From Puccinia triticina (lineage: Eukaryota; Basidiomycota; Pucciniomycetes; Pucciniales; Pucciniaceae): a stretch of DNA of 64,000 bases. The DNA lies in assembly GCF_026914185.1 (NCBI RefSeq), contig NC_070568.1, positions 4,546,001 to 4,610,000 on the forward strand, read 5' to 3'. How positions within the stretch are numbered: position 1 is the first letter of the stretch; the number at the start of each line of letters is the position of its first letter. Positions 10,121 through 21,532 of the stretch are shown in pieces. A program made the position numbers and the translations under genes. The notes under the pieces are model-generated. The model searched no databases. It saw nothing but the letters and a program-made list of their open reading frames with translations, and was not told where the DNA came from.

Positions 10121-11809
10121 CACATTTCCCTTTGGAATAGGGCCCCATTCCGAGTCCCGTACTCGAGTTTTGCCGGGCATCTTCTTGGCAATGGCAGCCT
10201 GAGGCCCTGAAGGCTGAACCTTTGGGGACCGGCCCTGAGTCTCTCTAGTGCGATGATACATACATACATGGCCAGAAGATTCCGACTGCAGTGGCGCCGC
10301 TGTTCCAAGTTCCACTGTATGTCAATACATTCTATCCCTCAGATGGGGGCCACATTCATACTGGCGACGAGATTCTTCGTCGTCAGATGAGATTTTTTAG
10401 AATTTGCCGTGGGGAACAGTTGGCAGCTGTATGCCTCATTCGAGTTAGCAGCAACCTCCACGGAGTCCGAATTATCCGCCAAGTTTCAGGCACATAAATA
10501 CTTGTAACCAAGGGTCTTCAGTGTCCCTCCTGCAATAAGCCACGTTACTCGCACTATCTACCGCCCTGTCTCCTTATCATTGGAGTGCAACCGGTTCTAC
10601 TCTAGATGTGCTGTCCAAAAAAAGGGACTAGGTATAGGAATAGATGCAAGGCAAAGCCAGAGCGGAGTCCGGACAGGAAGTTTACAGCTGATCAGAATCC
10701 AAGATATAAATATACATGTATTGATACAATACATAAATACGTCATGATTTGTATGGAAGAGGTTGTTCAGCGAGGTTCGTATACATAGATCCGAAAAGCC
10801 AGGATGATCTCAAAGCTTAAACTTGCCACACCGTAGTTGCGATGGAGTTGGGAGTTGACAGTGACAATGTGTGGAAAGACAATCGCACACCTTCCACGCA
10901 CCAGTCTGTTCCATCCACCATCCACGCCTCCTAGGAATTGAAACAATTCACCAATTTTCGTGATCATGAGCGAATCTGAACGAATCAACCGGCAGGTCAG
11001 GGCAGGTCACCAACTCAATCTCTGGCTGCCGACAGCATTGGAACAAGAGGCTTAGAATTGGACATTACATATTTATGTACACTTTTTTTTTTGAGTGCAG
11101 TTTGTTTGACATTGCGCACTATGTAGTACCAACACAAAGCTTACAAGCTATAGCTAATGATACGAGATGTCCCATAGGACTACAACCATTTCCGATATAG
11201 ATTTCAAGCTACCATAGGTTTGAGGAGGAAAGGAAAAAAGGAAAAATTTAGAGAAAAAGAGAAAAGGAAAACAAAACCATAAGAGAAGGAAAATAAAGGA
11301 CCAATGATGATTAAGACCTGAAAGTTGAAATTTCAAGGCAAAAATGATCCTACGAGGAGGGCTGTTGACATCCGGTCGCCGCGAGAATACAGCGTGGAGT
11401 GTCTCGAAAGCACCTCGTGTCATGAATGAAAGTCGCTACCGCCTGAGTGGCCCTGGGGGCGTTTAGTGGGTATGGAGCGGACAAGGAGGCCGAACGCATT
11501 TTGAGTGATTTTAGCAGTTGCCTCATCCGTTGCCTGTGATGATGATGAGCGCGGCAATAGACCAGCGGAAGTGCTCCACCGTCTCTTTCACGTTGCATAC
11601 GTCGCAGGTAGGGAGTGAGTTTGATCCGGAAAAGGAAGTCGTTCAAGTGAACATGTCCAGAACGAAAGAAAGATGAACAAGAGTTCTACAGGAATTGATC
11701 CAGATGGATTGCGTAAGTCTCAAGAAGAGAGAAACATAGGAAAACAAATGATCAAATTGATTCTACAGATAACAGTGTGATATTCCGAGTTGAAAAATAA
11801 GAAGGAAAA
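10121..11809. other. Intergenic, no gene seen
   Basis: About 1.7 kb between two minus-strand genes. Short frames only. 11225-11300 is purine-rich and a poly-T run lies near 11083. The right end should contain the WDR70 3' untranslated region. Confidence 0.45.
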
Positions 11810-14246
11810 TCATGTCAATCTGGTTGGACGTTCCCTTTTGATTCGCTTCCTTTCTTCTTCGGCGGCCTCTTTCTCGGCCTCTTGCTGTGCTTCTTCCTCA
11901 AGCAAGCGTTGATCGAAGACCGGCTCGGGCATCGTTTCCTCCCACGCGGCAGTATATTTCGGCCGCTCACCTTCGTGCTCCTGTGCGAATTTCAACAAGG
12001 CCTCTCGAGGCTAAAAGATATCACCATGATAAGGAAATCAAAGAGGGACAGTCAACAGCCGTTGCAGAAAGCTGATAGTTTTCGGTGTGATAAAAGATTG
12101 GCGATGCGTCTGAGTGACTTACATCCTCATGTCTAATCGAATCCTTGACCAAGCCTTGTACGACGTGCTGAGTCGCGCTGGCACCTACACGTCCACCGCG
12201 TCCGGGTCCAGTTAGAGGTGGCATGGGTTTCAAAGTCTTGACTGGGTCCTGTCTCTCCCGTTCGCGTCTTCTCTTGCCGCCCCGACCACCAGCAACGACT
12301 GGCTCGTCGTTCCTGAACATTGCCAAGGCGTGTGGAGTGATGATAGGTCGATCGACCTCAACGTCGTCTTCTCCCGGACCACGAGTTCTGGCCGTCCGGG
12401 ATAGTGATAGTGTCGCGCCTCGGGTCGAAAGGCTGGGCGAATATAATACATGAATTGTCCCATCTGAGGAACCAGTGATGATTTGGTTGATCTTTGGGTG
12501 CCATAATGTCCTAACAACATTCGCAGGTGATATGGCTAGAAAGACAAGAGGGAGACCGGAAAAGTATTAGACCATGATTTCAGCCCTGAAAAATAAGTTC
12601 ATGAGCTGACCAATTGTGCGGAATATCTCGAGATTGAGTTTATCCAACAATACTATTCGACCACCCAATCCTTCGGATGGATTTGCACTGACACCGGTGA
12701 GAATGTATTGGTTGTCTGGACTGAACGTTACGTTGGTTTCCGGATTCAGAGTGGTCATTCCACTCCTAACGGCTAAGGGGGTTTTCAGCGCGCGTACGTC
12801 CCATACTATTTGGATGATCAAAATGAGTCAATGATTTTGATTATTTGGACACGGGTAGTGCGAATAAGGCACTTACACTTCACTGTGTCATCGCCACCCC
12901 GGCTCACAAGTGTTTTGTTATCATAAGCATAGTGGAGTGAAGATGTTTCTGTGTTCTTGACATGGGCATTCTCAATCGCAACATTTGGACGGGTGAAATT
13001 ACTGTTGGTAGCCCAGATGTTCAAGGTCCCATCCAAACCGGCTGGTAATCAAGTGAACAATTCAAGAGTGATTAATAAGTCATCACGTGCGACATGTGCT
13101 AACACAAGATCCCCGTTGCTTCTTACCTGCAGCAATCGATTTTCCATCGGAAGAATAAGCACACGTAGTTATTTTGGTCCTGGTGCCTCTTTCCTTTGAT
13201 TTGAGTACGATCACGCCTTTCGATTTGCGCTTATTTTCAACATCCCAGATTCTGGAGTGGAAAAGGAAAGGAGGTGTTAGAGAAATGATAGATTGAAGAC
13301 GTTGTTTTAGCGGTCGCACCTGATAGTCGAGTCGGCCGAGGATGTGATGAAGGTCTTGGCATCTTTCGGATGCCACGCTCCACATGTGAGCTCGGCAATA
13401 TGTCCACTTGAAAAATAGCGAAAAATAAACAATCATTCAGATATTTCTATTTCGCTGATAAAAGAGGGACGTGAGCATTACTAGCCAGGAATACAAGTTG
13501 AAAAAAAAGTGGAGCCAACGAACGCGCAATGTCTCATGTCCCGAATATACATGTCTCCTTTCATGTATTCAGCAATTTGAGCACCATCCCTGTCGTAGAT
13601 CTGAGGTTGATTTGCGGCCGTGATGACCAAGAAGGAATCACCGGTGTTTGACCAGATAGCTTGATGGACCTGGTAATTCCCGAGATTCGATTAAAAACAG
13701 AATTTTGACCGATATGGAAGTTAAAGCACCAACTTGATGACTTTGTCGAGGTTCCCAACTCCGGAAAGGCTTGAAGGAGGAATTCATCCCGCCGAAGTCC
13801 CACAACTTGCAAGCGTAATCGTACGAGCCTGAGACCAGTCGAGCTCCAGAGGGATCTAGTGATAAGGCTGAGACGGATTTTGAGTGATCCTTCAGGAGCA
13901 CTTCGTGAGTTGTTGGCAGCTGTACAGTTGGCTCTTCTGCATCTTGTTTTTCCGAATCCGAATCTGATTGAGACGTGGGTTTCGAAGGGACTGCGACGGT
14001 AGTAGGCTGATTTTGATCCAACTGGTTGTTCTTGCTTGTGCCAGCCTGTTCCATAAAAAGGGAGGACTTTTCTCTCAGAATAACTTGATAAAACGAAAGA
14101 CTAGGTGGCAGAAATCGAAGACTGACCGATGGTTGTCCACTTGGCGCGGCTACGGGTCCGTTCCGTTTCGTTTCCGAGATCTTATTCGAGATATCTGGCT
14201 TGGCCAGTATCTTTCCAAATTGAATTGGTAGTCCGAACTCATCCAT
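11810..14246 (-). CDS. WDR70: WDR70-like WD40-repeat protein
   Basis: Nine exons join in frame: 14127-14246, 13734-14045, 13524-13669, 13320-13406, 13127-13251, 12877-13041, 12611-12805, 12123-12535 and 11810-12010. They encode 443 residues starting MDEFGLPIQFGK. An acidic linker precedes WD repeats with the family signatures VSALSLDPSGARLVSGSYDY, YDRDG, TCGAWHPKD, STIRIWDV, LVSRGGDDTVKLWDVR, VTFSPDNQYILTG and VVRTLWHPK. The tail has ITPHALAMFR, GPGRGGRVG and a charged helix RLLEEEAQQEAEKEAAEEER. WDR70 proteins are nuclear and linked to CRL4 ubiquitin ligase and histone H2B ubiquitination in yeast and human work. The exon 2 donor (GTTGGT) and exon 3 donor (GTTCGT) are weak, so those junctions are the least certain. 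This looks like an intact single-copy gene. Confidence 0.92.
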
Positions 14247-14293
14247 CCTGTGAGCTTCTCGATTGATCTTGATGGTGAGGTTGGTTGGGTGCA

Positions 14294-14400
14294 CCCGAGC
14301 TTAACTAAGCCTCTCGATCGGAGGGTCGGGGGGGCCCGACCCCGCGTCCCGAAGGGACGCTCTCCGAAGGAGAGGCTTACTTGTAAAGTCAGACCCGCGG
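14294..14400. repeat. Left terminal hairpin of the helicase element
   Basis: Stem AAGCCTCTC (14307-14315) pairs with GAGAGGCTT (14370-14378). The loop contains a nested GGGTCGGGGG/CCCCGCGTCCC-type pairing. The outer 13 bp match the inverted right end. Confidence 0.6.
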
Positions 14401-14764
14401 CCTGAGGACAGCCAAATTTTGGCAGGGAAATGATAAAAAATAAACTCAAGACAGAATTCCAACTAAACCACAAATCCTTTTTAAACGCCTCTTGGCATGG
14501 TTATAGCTTCCCATCTTGGGAATCTGCTGGCTTTTATTTGGTAAAATTTGGCCATAAATAGCCTGCTCAGCAGACTTTTTTGCAAGGGCATTCGCAGGTT
14601 TGGTGAATTAAAGTTTGTTGACCCTCCGGATTATAATTTCTTCGGATCAGACCAAGTCTCACGGTTTTTTTCAAGTATCAACTTACAAACATACAGTTAT
14701 ACAATTTTGATGGAAATTTTAAATTGGGTCCACAATGTACTTTTACAGTTGAACTCTGCCAACA

Positions 14765-16973
14765 ATGACTAGAAAATCGAAACGCATCCCGACGGCAAAT
14801 CGCCATCTAAGCACTCCATCCGTAAAGGCGAAGCAAAGTAAACCGGCACAAAAGACGAGTCCACAATCAACTCGAAGTACTCCAAAGAAACTCAATACCG
14901 GCGTGACCATCCTCAAGAAGCTTCTTCAAAGCAACGACTCGGATTTAAAGGCGGCAATTGCATCCCAAGCGAAGAGGTTCTACGGCGGCGAAGAAGCCAA
15001 ACCCCTTCAAATCGATGCGGTTGCAAATCTTGCGCGGGGTCGGAACACGTTTCTGTTGGCTGGGACTGGATTCGGAAAGTCGAGAATATCCGAAATCTAC
15101 TTTAAGCTCTTGCCTCAAAACGCAAAGCCTGTTGTTCTTGTTCTGAACCCCCTGGATGCCTTGGGGGACAATCAAGTGGCCGAGAAAAAAGGCAAATTCA
15201 CTGCCATCAATTTAACAAAGCTTACTTTCAACAAAAACGTAGCGGAGGAAATCAAGCAGGGCGATTATAATTTTGTGTATCTCAGCCCGGAGATATTTTT
15301 GAACAACAAGCTTTGGGATTTGGTATACTTCAGCACAGAATTCCAGCAACGACTTGCCTTGGTAGTGGTAGACGAGGCCCACATGGTGTACCTTTGGGGA
15401 CTAGTGGAGAGTAATGGAAGGAGAGTGAATGCGGTCTTTATTCGACTGGAAGACATCGGAATCTTTCGACCGTCTTACGGTAAAATTGCGGTGCACTTAC
15501 AATTTCGAAACAGCGCACCTATACTGCTTCTTTCAGCGACTTGCCGACCAGTTGCGATGGATGCCATCTTGAAAAGCTTGAAATTGACGCAGGATCTAGT
15601 TGACATCATGCGAGGTGAATTGACTCGGACGGAAATTCGTATCATCCGCATCAAAATGAATTCTTCGCTGCAATCAAACTTGGACCTACTAAATGTTTTC
15701 CCTTTGAAAGAGAAGACTGCGAATGAAGATCTTGTACCCACTTTGATCTACAGCGGAACTCGTGCTCGAACGCTTACAGTTTTGAAAGTGCTTGACATGG
15801 CCCGGGGAACCCCTCAAAATTGTTTGGATCCAAATAATACTTTGGCAAGGCGATTCCATGCTTGTACCGGCGATAAAGATAAAGATTTGGTCGTTGAAGG
15901 GTTTTCGAACGGGACATTTCCCATAATATCCTCGACAATGGCCCTTGGCCTCGGGCAAAATTGGAAGCGCGTTAGGTGTGTCATCCACATGGGCAGGGCC
16001 GATCCTGCAAATATACTTCAAATGATTGGAAGGTACAGCTGAATACACTCTTATCTGTCGAAATAATGACTTTTGGTTACTTACATGAGTTATTTCCTGC
16101 TCCAGGTGTGGGAGAGATGGGAAGAATGGTCTTGCAATCCTCTTCGTCGAAGGAAATCGGAAGGGGGGAAAAAATACAATGAATGATTTTACGAATATTC
16201 ATCAACAGTCGGATGATGATCGTATGGACGCACTTGCTATTACCCCTCTATGCCTTCGAGTGGTATTCGCGATAGACAACAAACACGGCTATATCCCTCT
16301 TTCCAAGGATGATCCACACTACATCGCCGAGATTGAACGCGAGAAAGCTCTGAAGTTTCTACCATGCAGTTGCAGCAATTGCAACGTTGAATCCGGAGAC
16401 AAACTTGTCCGAAACCTCAAGGAATTAACCCAAGACAACTTTGACGACGCGATGATCGATCAGCTTGAATTCTCAGATTCGACTAACATCAATCCTAACA
16501 AGAGAAAGCACACTCGTCATGCTGGAAAAACCTCGCTGGGTTGTGAGGAAGATCAGGTCATTGTCCACAAATTCAAAGATCTCTTGCTCTCGTCTTTCCA
16601 CGAGTATTATGACACTCGGATGGGCAGATCATCTCGGTTTGCTGGCCGTGATGTATTCCGCGAAGAGCACGCCAACGCAATCATTTCTAATCTCGATGAA
16701 TTACAAGATATGGCCAATCTAAAAAAACTGATTGGTGGCGAGGCCATAGATGGACAACTCCAGTTTTTGATGGATTTAATTACTAGATTCAAAGGCGATG
16801 TGAGCTATCAACAACATATCATGAATCGAGAGCGACTGAAGGAGGAGGCGGAGGAGGCCAAGAAGGCAAAGAGAAGGGAATCGGCTGCTCGCTACCGAGC
16901 AAACAAGCGAATGAAGGCACTTGCAGCCTCTCAAAGCAACTCGACCGCTCAAAGCAACTCTACCGCTGTGTGA
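14765..16973 (+). CDS. RecQ-like DEAH helicase
   Basis: Two exons, 14765-16032 and 16106-16973, with a 73-bp intron (GTACAG...CTCCAG) that restores motif VI. The product is 711 residues. Motifs in order: AGTGFGKS (Walker A, about 99-106), VVDEAHMVYLWG (DEAH, about 203-206), FRPSYGK, LLLSATCRP (motif III, about 256-262), TLIYSGTRA, MALGLGQNW and QMIGRCGRDG (motif VI, about 419-428). These define a superfamily II RecQ-type ATP-driven DNA helicase. No RecQ zinc-binding or HRDC domain is obvious. A cysteine cluster, CSCSNC, follows at about 500, and the C-terminus is a basic helical tail (KEEAEEAKKAKRRESAARYR). Subtelomeric TLH helicases are another RecQ-like fungal family, but the context here is a transposon-like unit with a DUF6589 gene ending 106 bp away. 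The frame is intact. Confidence 0.88.
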
Positions 16974-17079
16974 ATACAGGAAATGCCTGGGCTATCGAAG
17001 TCGACGGGACCGGAAACAACAAGCAAAGCGTGTGCGGGGTGGCCGAAGGCGAATCAGAAAGAGGTCGATTATGTGCGGG

Positions 17080-19934
17080 TTACATTTCAAAACAAGTCTC
17101 GGGGGTGACTGTTTGTTCATTTTCTTCGTGATCTTCTTCTTCAAGATCAGTTGGATCTTCTTGGACAATACTTTGGTTTAGTTCTCCGGCAGGAGCATCC
17201 CAGAAGAAATGCAATTTTAGTCGAGATATTTTTCCCGAAGTTATATCATTCTGAAGGACTTTAAGTCCTTCTAACAAGAGGTCTTTGCAGTCTGGAACAG
17301 ATTGCTTCGTGTCTTTGTGGTCTTTATCCGTGATGTCTTCATTACGAGCCATGCGAACAAACATTTCAAGTGATTGAGTGGTGATATCGTTCTTGTGAGA
17401 TTGATAGACCAATCGCCCACCCCTTTCCATCCTAAGGCTGAGGAACATTGAACGGAGCTGGATAGAGAGTCAGATGTGAAATCTTATCTTTTTAAATGCG
17501 GTCATGGCTCACCAAGTTCATGTTTAACAAAAAAATCTCCTGCAACCTTTCGACCCGGGTGCCAAAGCCAGTTTGATTATAAAGGAATTTCAGCGAGTAA
17601 TTCTGCAGCTCCAGATAGTAATCCTTGGCAACAAAATGGTTTTGCCGGCCACTTGGTGACATGAGAAGAGTGTGGAGAATATACTTGCTAACGTCGGGGG
17701 GAAGTATATTCTGGAGGAGAAGGACCATGCAAGGTAGGTAAGATCGATAGTTCACGAGTCCCGGTAGCGCCTGAGTCATGATTGACCAGATTTTCCACAT
17801 TTTCATGACTCGACCAATATCTCCTGCCTTCATGGCACGATTAGCCTCCACAACGGTGGAAAAGTCATGCAAACGGAGGAGAAGTGCATGTAACTTTGGT
17901 GAGCTGTCTCTAGAGGTAGCTCGGCGAGCCTTGGGTGAAAAAAAATTGGTATAGCACGCTTCTATGGTTTCGTTCCATTGAGTGGTAGCAATCTTTGGTT
18001 GCACATTGGGAATAGGTTCATTTTCGGTACCCATCATTAAACTAAAACATACAAAAATTAGCACGAGAGTAGAGTATTCATTCAGAGTGAAAAACACAAC
18101 AGCCTTACCGAAGACAATAAAAAATGGTTGCCTCATGGACTTTTTCGATATTGTTAATCATAGACGTGAAGTCCTTTTTAGGGATAGCCTTCTCCGGAGG
18201 GATTCCCAGTGCATGCAAGTACTGCCAGGCGCCAAGATCATTTGATCGCTCTTGGTCTCCGAAGTGTGCTGTCAAGATACTCTGTGCAATGTTCCACAGG
18301 GTGTGTGAAGCCCCCAGCTGAAAAGAGATGTTGTGAAGTCGGTGATCAGGAAAATTGCTTGGGGTGCGCAGCGTCCGAAGTGAGTTGAAGTTCTGAGATG
18401 TCCCGAGGTCTCCATCAATGAGCTGAACTCGCGAGCAAAACTCCTCTGGCTTTAGGCCAATTTGATTGATGATCATTTCGATAACTTGTCCAAAGCCTTC
18501 CGCGGAATTATCAGAAGCTTCCATGAGCTTCAGCATCTGAATTTTTGGTGGCGAGCAGTCTATTGGATCAATCGGAGGAGGCTTCCTTGAGATTGCCAAT
18601 TTTGGATCTAATGGTTGTGCTATGTAATGATACATGACTTGTGCAATTTGGCTTTTAAGAACTTCCTCAAAATGTATGTTCTCTTCATACGTTGGCAGGA
18701 ACAGAGATGGTTGAATTTCGAAATCAGGAAGATGGCTGAGGGCTGTGTAATACGAGTCTAATGTAAATTTGGTGTGATCGACAGAGGCTAAAAGGGATGG
18801 CGGTGGATGATGGATATAGCCCCAGGTGCCATGAAACATCATTGATCGATGGCCAATTGAATGTGTATGCACACGTTGCTCCATGTCGACATTATCGATG
18901 CACAAACTTGGGCCCAATGGAAAGCTTTCATTGAGCTTCATTGCCGTCTTCAGTTCAGATGCCGCACAAGAAGATAAAACCGTGAGAGCACTGATTGCGG
19001 TTTGTCGACAGGATGTAAGACCAATTAGGTGGAGATATTCATTCATCCGCTCAGTCAAGCCAGCTGAAACAAATCGTATGCTATTAAAAAGCTGAAGTCC
19101 ATTGTGTTGGCGGTTCCTAGCGAACGAAACCATGGAACAAATGGTTGCAGCAATCTGAATTATTGGCCAGTCAGCAATGCACCGACAAAAACAAACAGCT
19201 AATACCAGATATATCCATCACCTTAGTTTTCCGATCAACCGGAGTAGGGCTGGGTTCTATTTCTATCCCTTCCAGGTTCAACAGCGCATCTTCACCTGTA
19301 TTGTGGCAATCCTCTGAAGGTCCGTTATCGTCTTCGTCACCATCATTCATGGTCCGCTTCAGCAGTGTGAACAGGAAGGGTGTGTGTTCTTCCGTGAGCA
19401 ACCTTTTGCGTTCCAACGCGGCTTCGGGTGTAAAAAAGGGGAGCCCAATCTCTTGGCTGCTATAAAACGATCCATTTGGGTAATACCCGCTCGGGGGTCT
19501 CTCTTGACGTAGTATCTCAACAGCCTTTATTTGGAAATATCCTTCAGTGAGCATGCATATGCTAAATGCTCTGAAATAGATCAAGAGCACAAAATACTGA
19601 CCTCATCCTTGATAAATTCTTTCCACATAGCGGCTCCTTTGGGTGTACTGGTAGCTGTAGTCTTAACAGCTCGAACAACTTCCAGAGCTCCTTCTAGCCC
19701 AGTACCGGTGCGCCAGTATCGTCGTCGGAAGGCAATATCTGAATCATTGGAGCGAAGAAAACCAGTGATGAATACCTTTGGTGTCATCTTCATCTTCTGG
19801 AGTTCTTTGCAGATGTGCAGAATTTTTTCCGCTTCGGTACGTGGTGGTTGAATATTTGAATGGTTGTCCATCTCGTATAGCTCGTCTGCATCATGTAATT
19901 CTTCAATTGCGCTGGTACGTGGTAGGCCGGCCAT
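17080..19934 (-). CDS. DUF6589-type protein, probable DDE transposase
   Basis: Five exons join in frame (19602-19934, 19222-19524, 18109-19154, 17513-18041, 17080-17457) to give 862 residues. It is convergent with the helicase gene, stop to stop 106 bp apart. The central part has the sequence style of the fungal DUF6589 family: SLCIDNVDMEQRV followed by MMFHGTWGYIH, then QLIDGDLGTSQNF, then LHNISFQLGASHTLW, then NHFVAKDYYLELQNYSLKFL. Spacing of the Asp in DNVD, the Asp in DGDLGT and the Glu in YLELQN suggests an RNase H-like D-D-E nuclease core. That catalytic reading is inference. The N-terminal exon (MAGLPRTSAIEELHD...) looks like a mixed-charge helical region. The acidic tail (DLEEEDHEENEQ) is disordered. 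No stop or frameshift interrupts it, so it may be functional. The product would act on element ends, with the helicase as partner. Confidence 0.75.
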
Positions 19935-20355
19935 TGATCTAGCTCGAAGTCGAGTATTTGCTGTTTGAGGTTATGATAGGCTATCGTGGCACCGGAATTG
20001 TGCTGGCCAGCAGAGACTTGAGCAAGCCGAAGGTGAATAAACCAAAAAATTATGTCTATGCCTTTTGATGTATACCTTATACTATTCATGCACTAAGGAC
20101 CGGATCTATCCGGGATTGTATCTGGGCCTGAATTTGGCGGATTGTTCAAAGCTGTCATACTTATCCATCCCCCTAGTTGCCAACTGCTATGGGTATGTGG
20201 ACTTTTGAGGGCTGTACAGATACCAAAAAACGGCCAGCTTTTCAATGGTCTAGGAGGCGTGACATGAATCTGGGTGGTTGTGGGGGATATTGAGGTTGTA
20301 ATGCCCTCCCCAGCCAAATGGCTGGTTGCGCTCACGCAAGATTTGGGACATTATA

Positions 20356-20422
20356 TTCAAGTCCCTCCTTCGGAGGCGCTTCGCGCCTCCTTGGAAGGAA
20401 GGGACTTGTGTTAAGTTCGGGG
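20356..20422. repeat. Right terminal hairpin of the helicase element
   Basis: AAGTCCC (20359-20365) pairs with GGGACTT (20401-20407), enclosing a perfect inner stem GGAGGCGC/GCGCCTCC (20372-20390). The outer TTAAGTTCGGGG is the inverse of the left end. Confidence 0.6.
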
Positions 20423-20426
20423 TGCA

Positions 20427-20600
20427 CCACGGGTGCACAAATTCCAAGGTTCGTCGTCAAACCGCTCAAGGCAATAATTTGACATCAACTCGCCGCAGCT
20501 GCGGCAAAAACCGGTCCCAGTGACCCAAGGCCCTCGCGTGTCTAACTTAACACAAGTCCCCCACTTTGGAGGGCCCTGGTGCAGCCTGGGCTGGCGCGAA
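20427..20600. repeat. Extra copy of the helicase-element terminus
   Basis: AACTTAACACAAGTCCC at 20544-20560 repeats the terminal motif in left-end orientation. This suggests a second, truncated element abutting the first. No gene seen here. Confidence 0.45.
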
Positions 20601-20763
20601 GCACGACCTCCTAAGTAATGTAACAAAGATCGTAAATAATGTAGTGAATGCGGAGAATACTCTACAGCTTATTCTCCGAGGACCATACATAGTATGGTCC
20701 ACCGGTAGGCGAGTGTCACTAATTGTAACCTAAGTGGTTAGGTTACAACAGCCACCCCCTCGC
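20601..20763 (-). mobile_element. Copia 3' LTR start and polypurine tract
   Basis: On the minus strand a purine tract GCGAGGGGGTGGC (20763-20751) is followed at 20750 by TGTTGTAACCTAACC, a classic PPT/LTR junction. The LTR opens with an imperfect palindrome (TTGTAACCTAA/TTAGGTTACAA). The LTR's far end was not identified; it is probably cut near 20600. It matches the orientation of the RNase H fragment to the right. Confidence 0.6.
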
Positions 20764-20984
20764 CTAGCCGCTAGAACCTACCTACAAGATCATGTGAGAA
20801 GAAAAAAAGGAAAAAAAAGTAGAAGAGAAAGAAGAGAAAAAACAAATAAAACCCAAGAGAAGAATAGAAAAACAAAGCACAATTTTTTTGTTTTGTTTAT
20901 AACTTTTCAGAGACACACAATTTCTGAGAGACAGTCATAGAGACAAAACAGATGACATAAAAAAAGCAGAAGAAAAGAAGACAT
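20764..20984. other. Copia 3' untranslated, purine-rich
   Basis: Low-complexity A/G-rich sequence between the Copia coding remnant and its LTR. No gene. Confidence 0.5.
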
Positions 20985-21299
20985 ATTATTCAGATTTTGA
21001 AAAGGAAGCACCTCATCTTTTTGAACAGCTCAGGCGGGAGACTCTTAGTGAAAATATCCGCCTTCTGTTTGCTGGTAGGGATCCAAGTGAACGTCGTGAG
21101 CTTACAAAAAAAGAGCTTCATTGGTGATATAAAAATCACGGTCAGTATGTCTTGTGCGCTTGTTTGCAGCATCATTGGTGCCCACTTTCACCGCCAACTG
21201 ATTGTCGCAGTGGATGTGACCAACAAAATCAGTCTTGAGAATATCTTTAAGCAAATGTCTCACCCATAAGGTGTGTCTTGTGGCGGCTCCCAACACCAT
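20985..21299 (-). pseudogene. Copia RNase H C-terminal fragment
   Basis: Reading the minus strand gives LGAATRHTLWVRHLL, VGHIHCDNQLAVK, RTRHTDRDFYITNE, then after a one-base shift at an A7 run (about 21110), FTWIPTSKQKADIFTKSLP. This is the end of Ty1/Copia Pol: RNase H core with the CDNQ.A motif and the conserved KQ.ADIFTK tail. The 5' side stops abruptly at 21300, where repeat R begins, so most of the element is missing. Confidence 0.88.
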
Positions 21300-21532
21300 G
21301 TACAGCTAACGCGGAAAAGCTTGCAGCCAGCTTTTGGACTGCTGATTTCAGCCTCAAAGCCTGTATGTCTCCTGTACGTCAGGAATGCCATCAGAAGAAA
21401 AAACCTATCTTCCTTGTTTTCCACTTTGGGGCCTTGAGGGCCCCACCATTGGATTCCTGGAGCAATTTTACGTCAATCCGGCCCTTCACCGCTCTTGCCT
21501 CCCTTGCCCCTTGCCCGGCCTGGCACCCATGT
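21300..21532 (+). repeat. Dispersed repeat R, copy 2
   Basis: Starts TACAGCTAACGCGGAAAAGC directly at the broken Copia frame. It matches the reverse complement of 2230-2445 over about 200 bp and is itself cut by the Gypsy LTR at 21533. Confidence 0.6.

Larger units (their letters stand above)
14290..20426. mobile_element. RecQ helicase + DUF6589 transposon (AcademH-like)
   Basis: Two convergent genes fill the unit. The left end (from 14294) reads CCCGAGCTTAACTAAGCCTC; the right end (to 20422) is its inverse, from ...AAGTTCGGGG. TGCA lies just outside both ends (14290-14293 and 20423-20426) and could be a 4-bp target duplication. Since TGCA is self-complementary it could instead belong to the inverted repeat. 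Just inside each end is a strong hairpin (14307-14378 and 20359-20407). Academ transposons in fungi are described with a transposase, a superfamily II helicase and short target duplications. The match to that group is from general knowledge, not a search. The left end lies 44 bp from the WDR70 start codon. Confidence 0.65.

Noticed and set aside
14292..14294. Earlier WDR70 start extending into the transposon edge
   Set aside because: It is a GTG, not ATG, and lies on the element boundary; ATG at 14246 begins the family-like MDEFGLP sequence.
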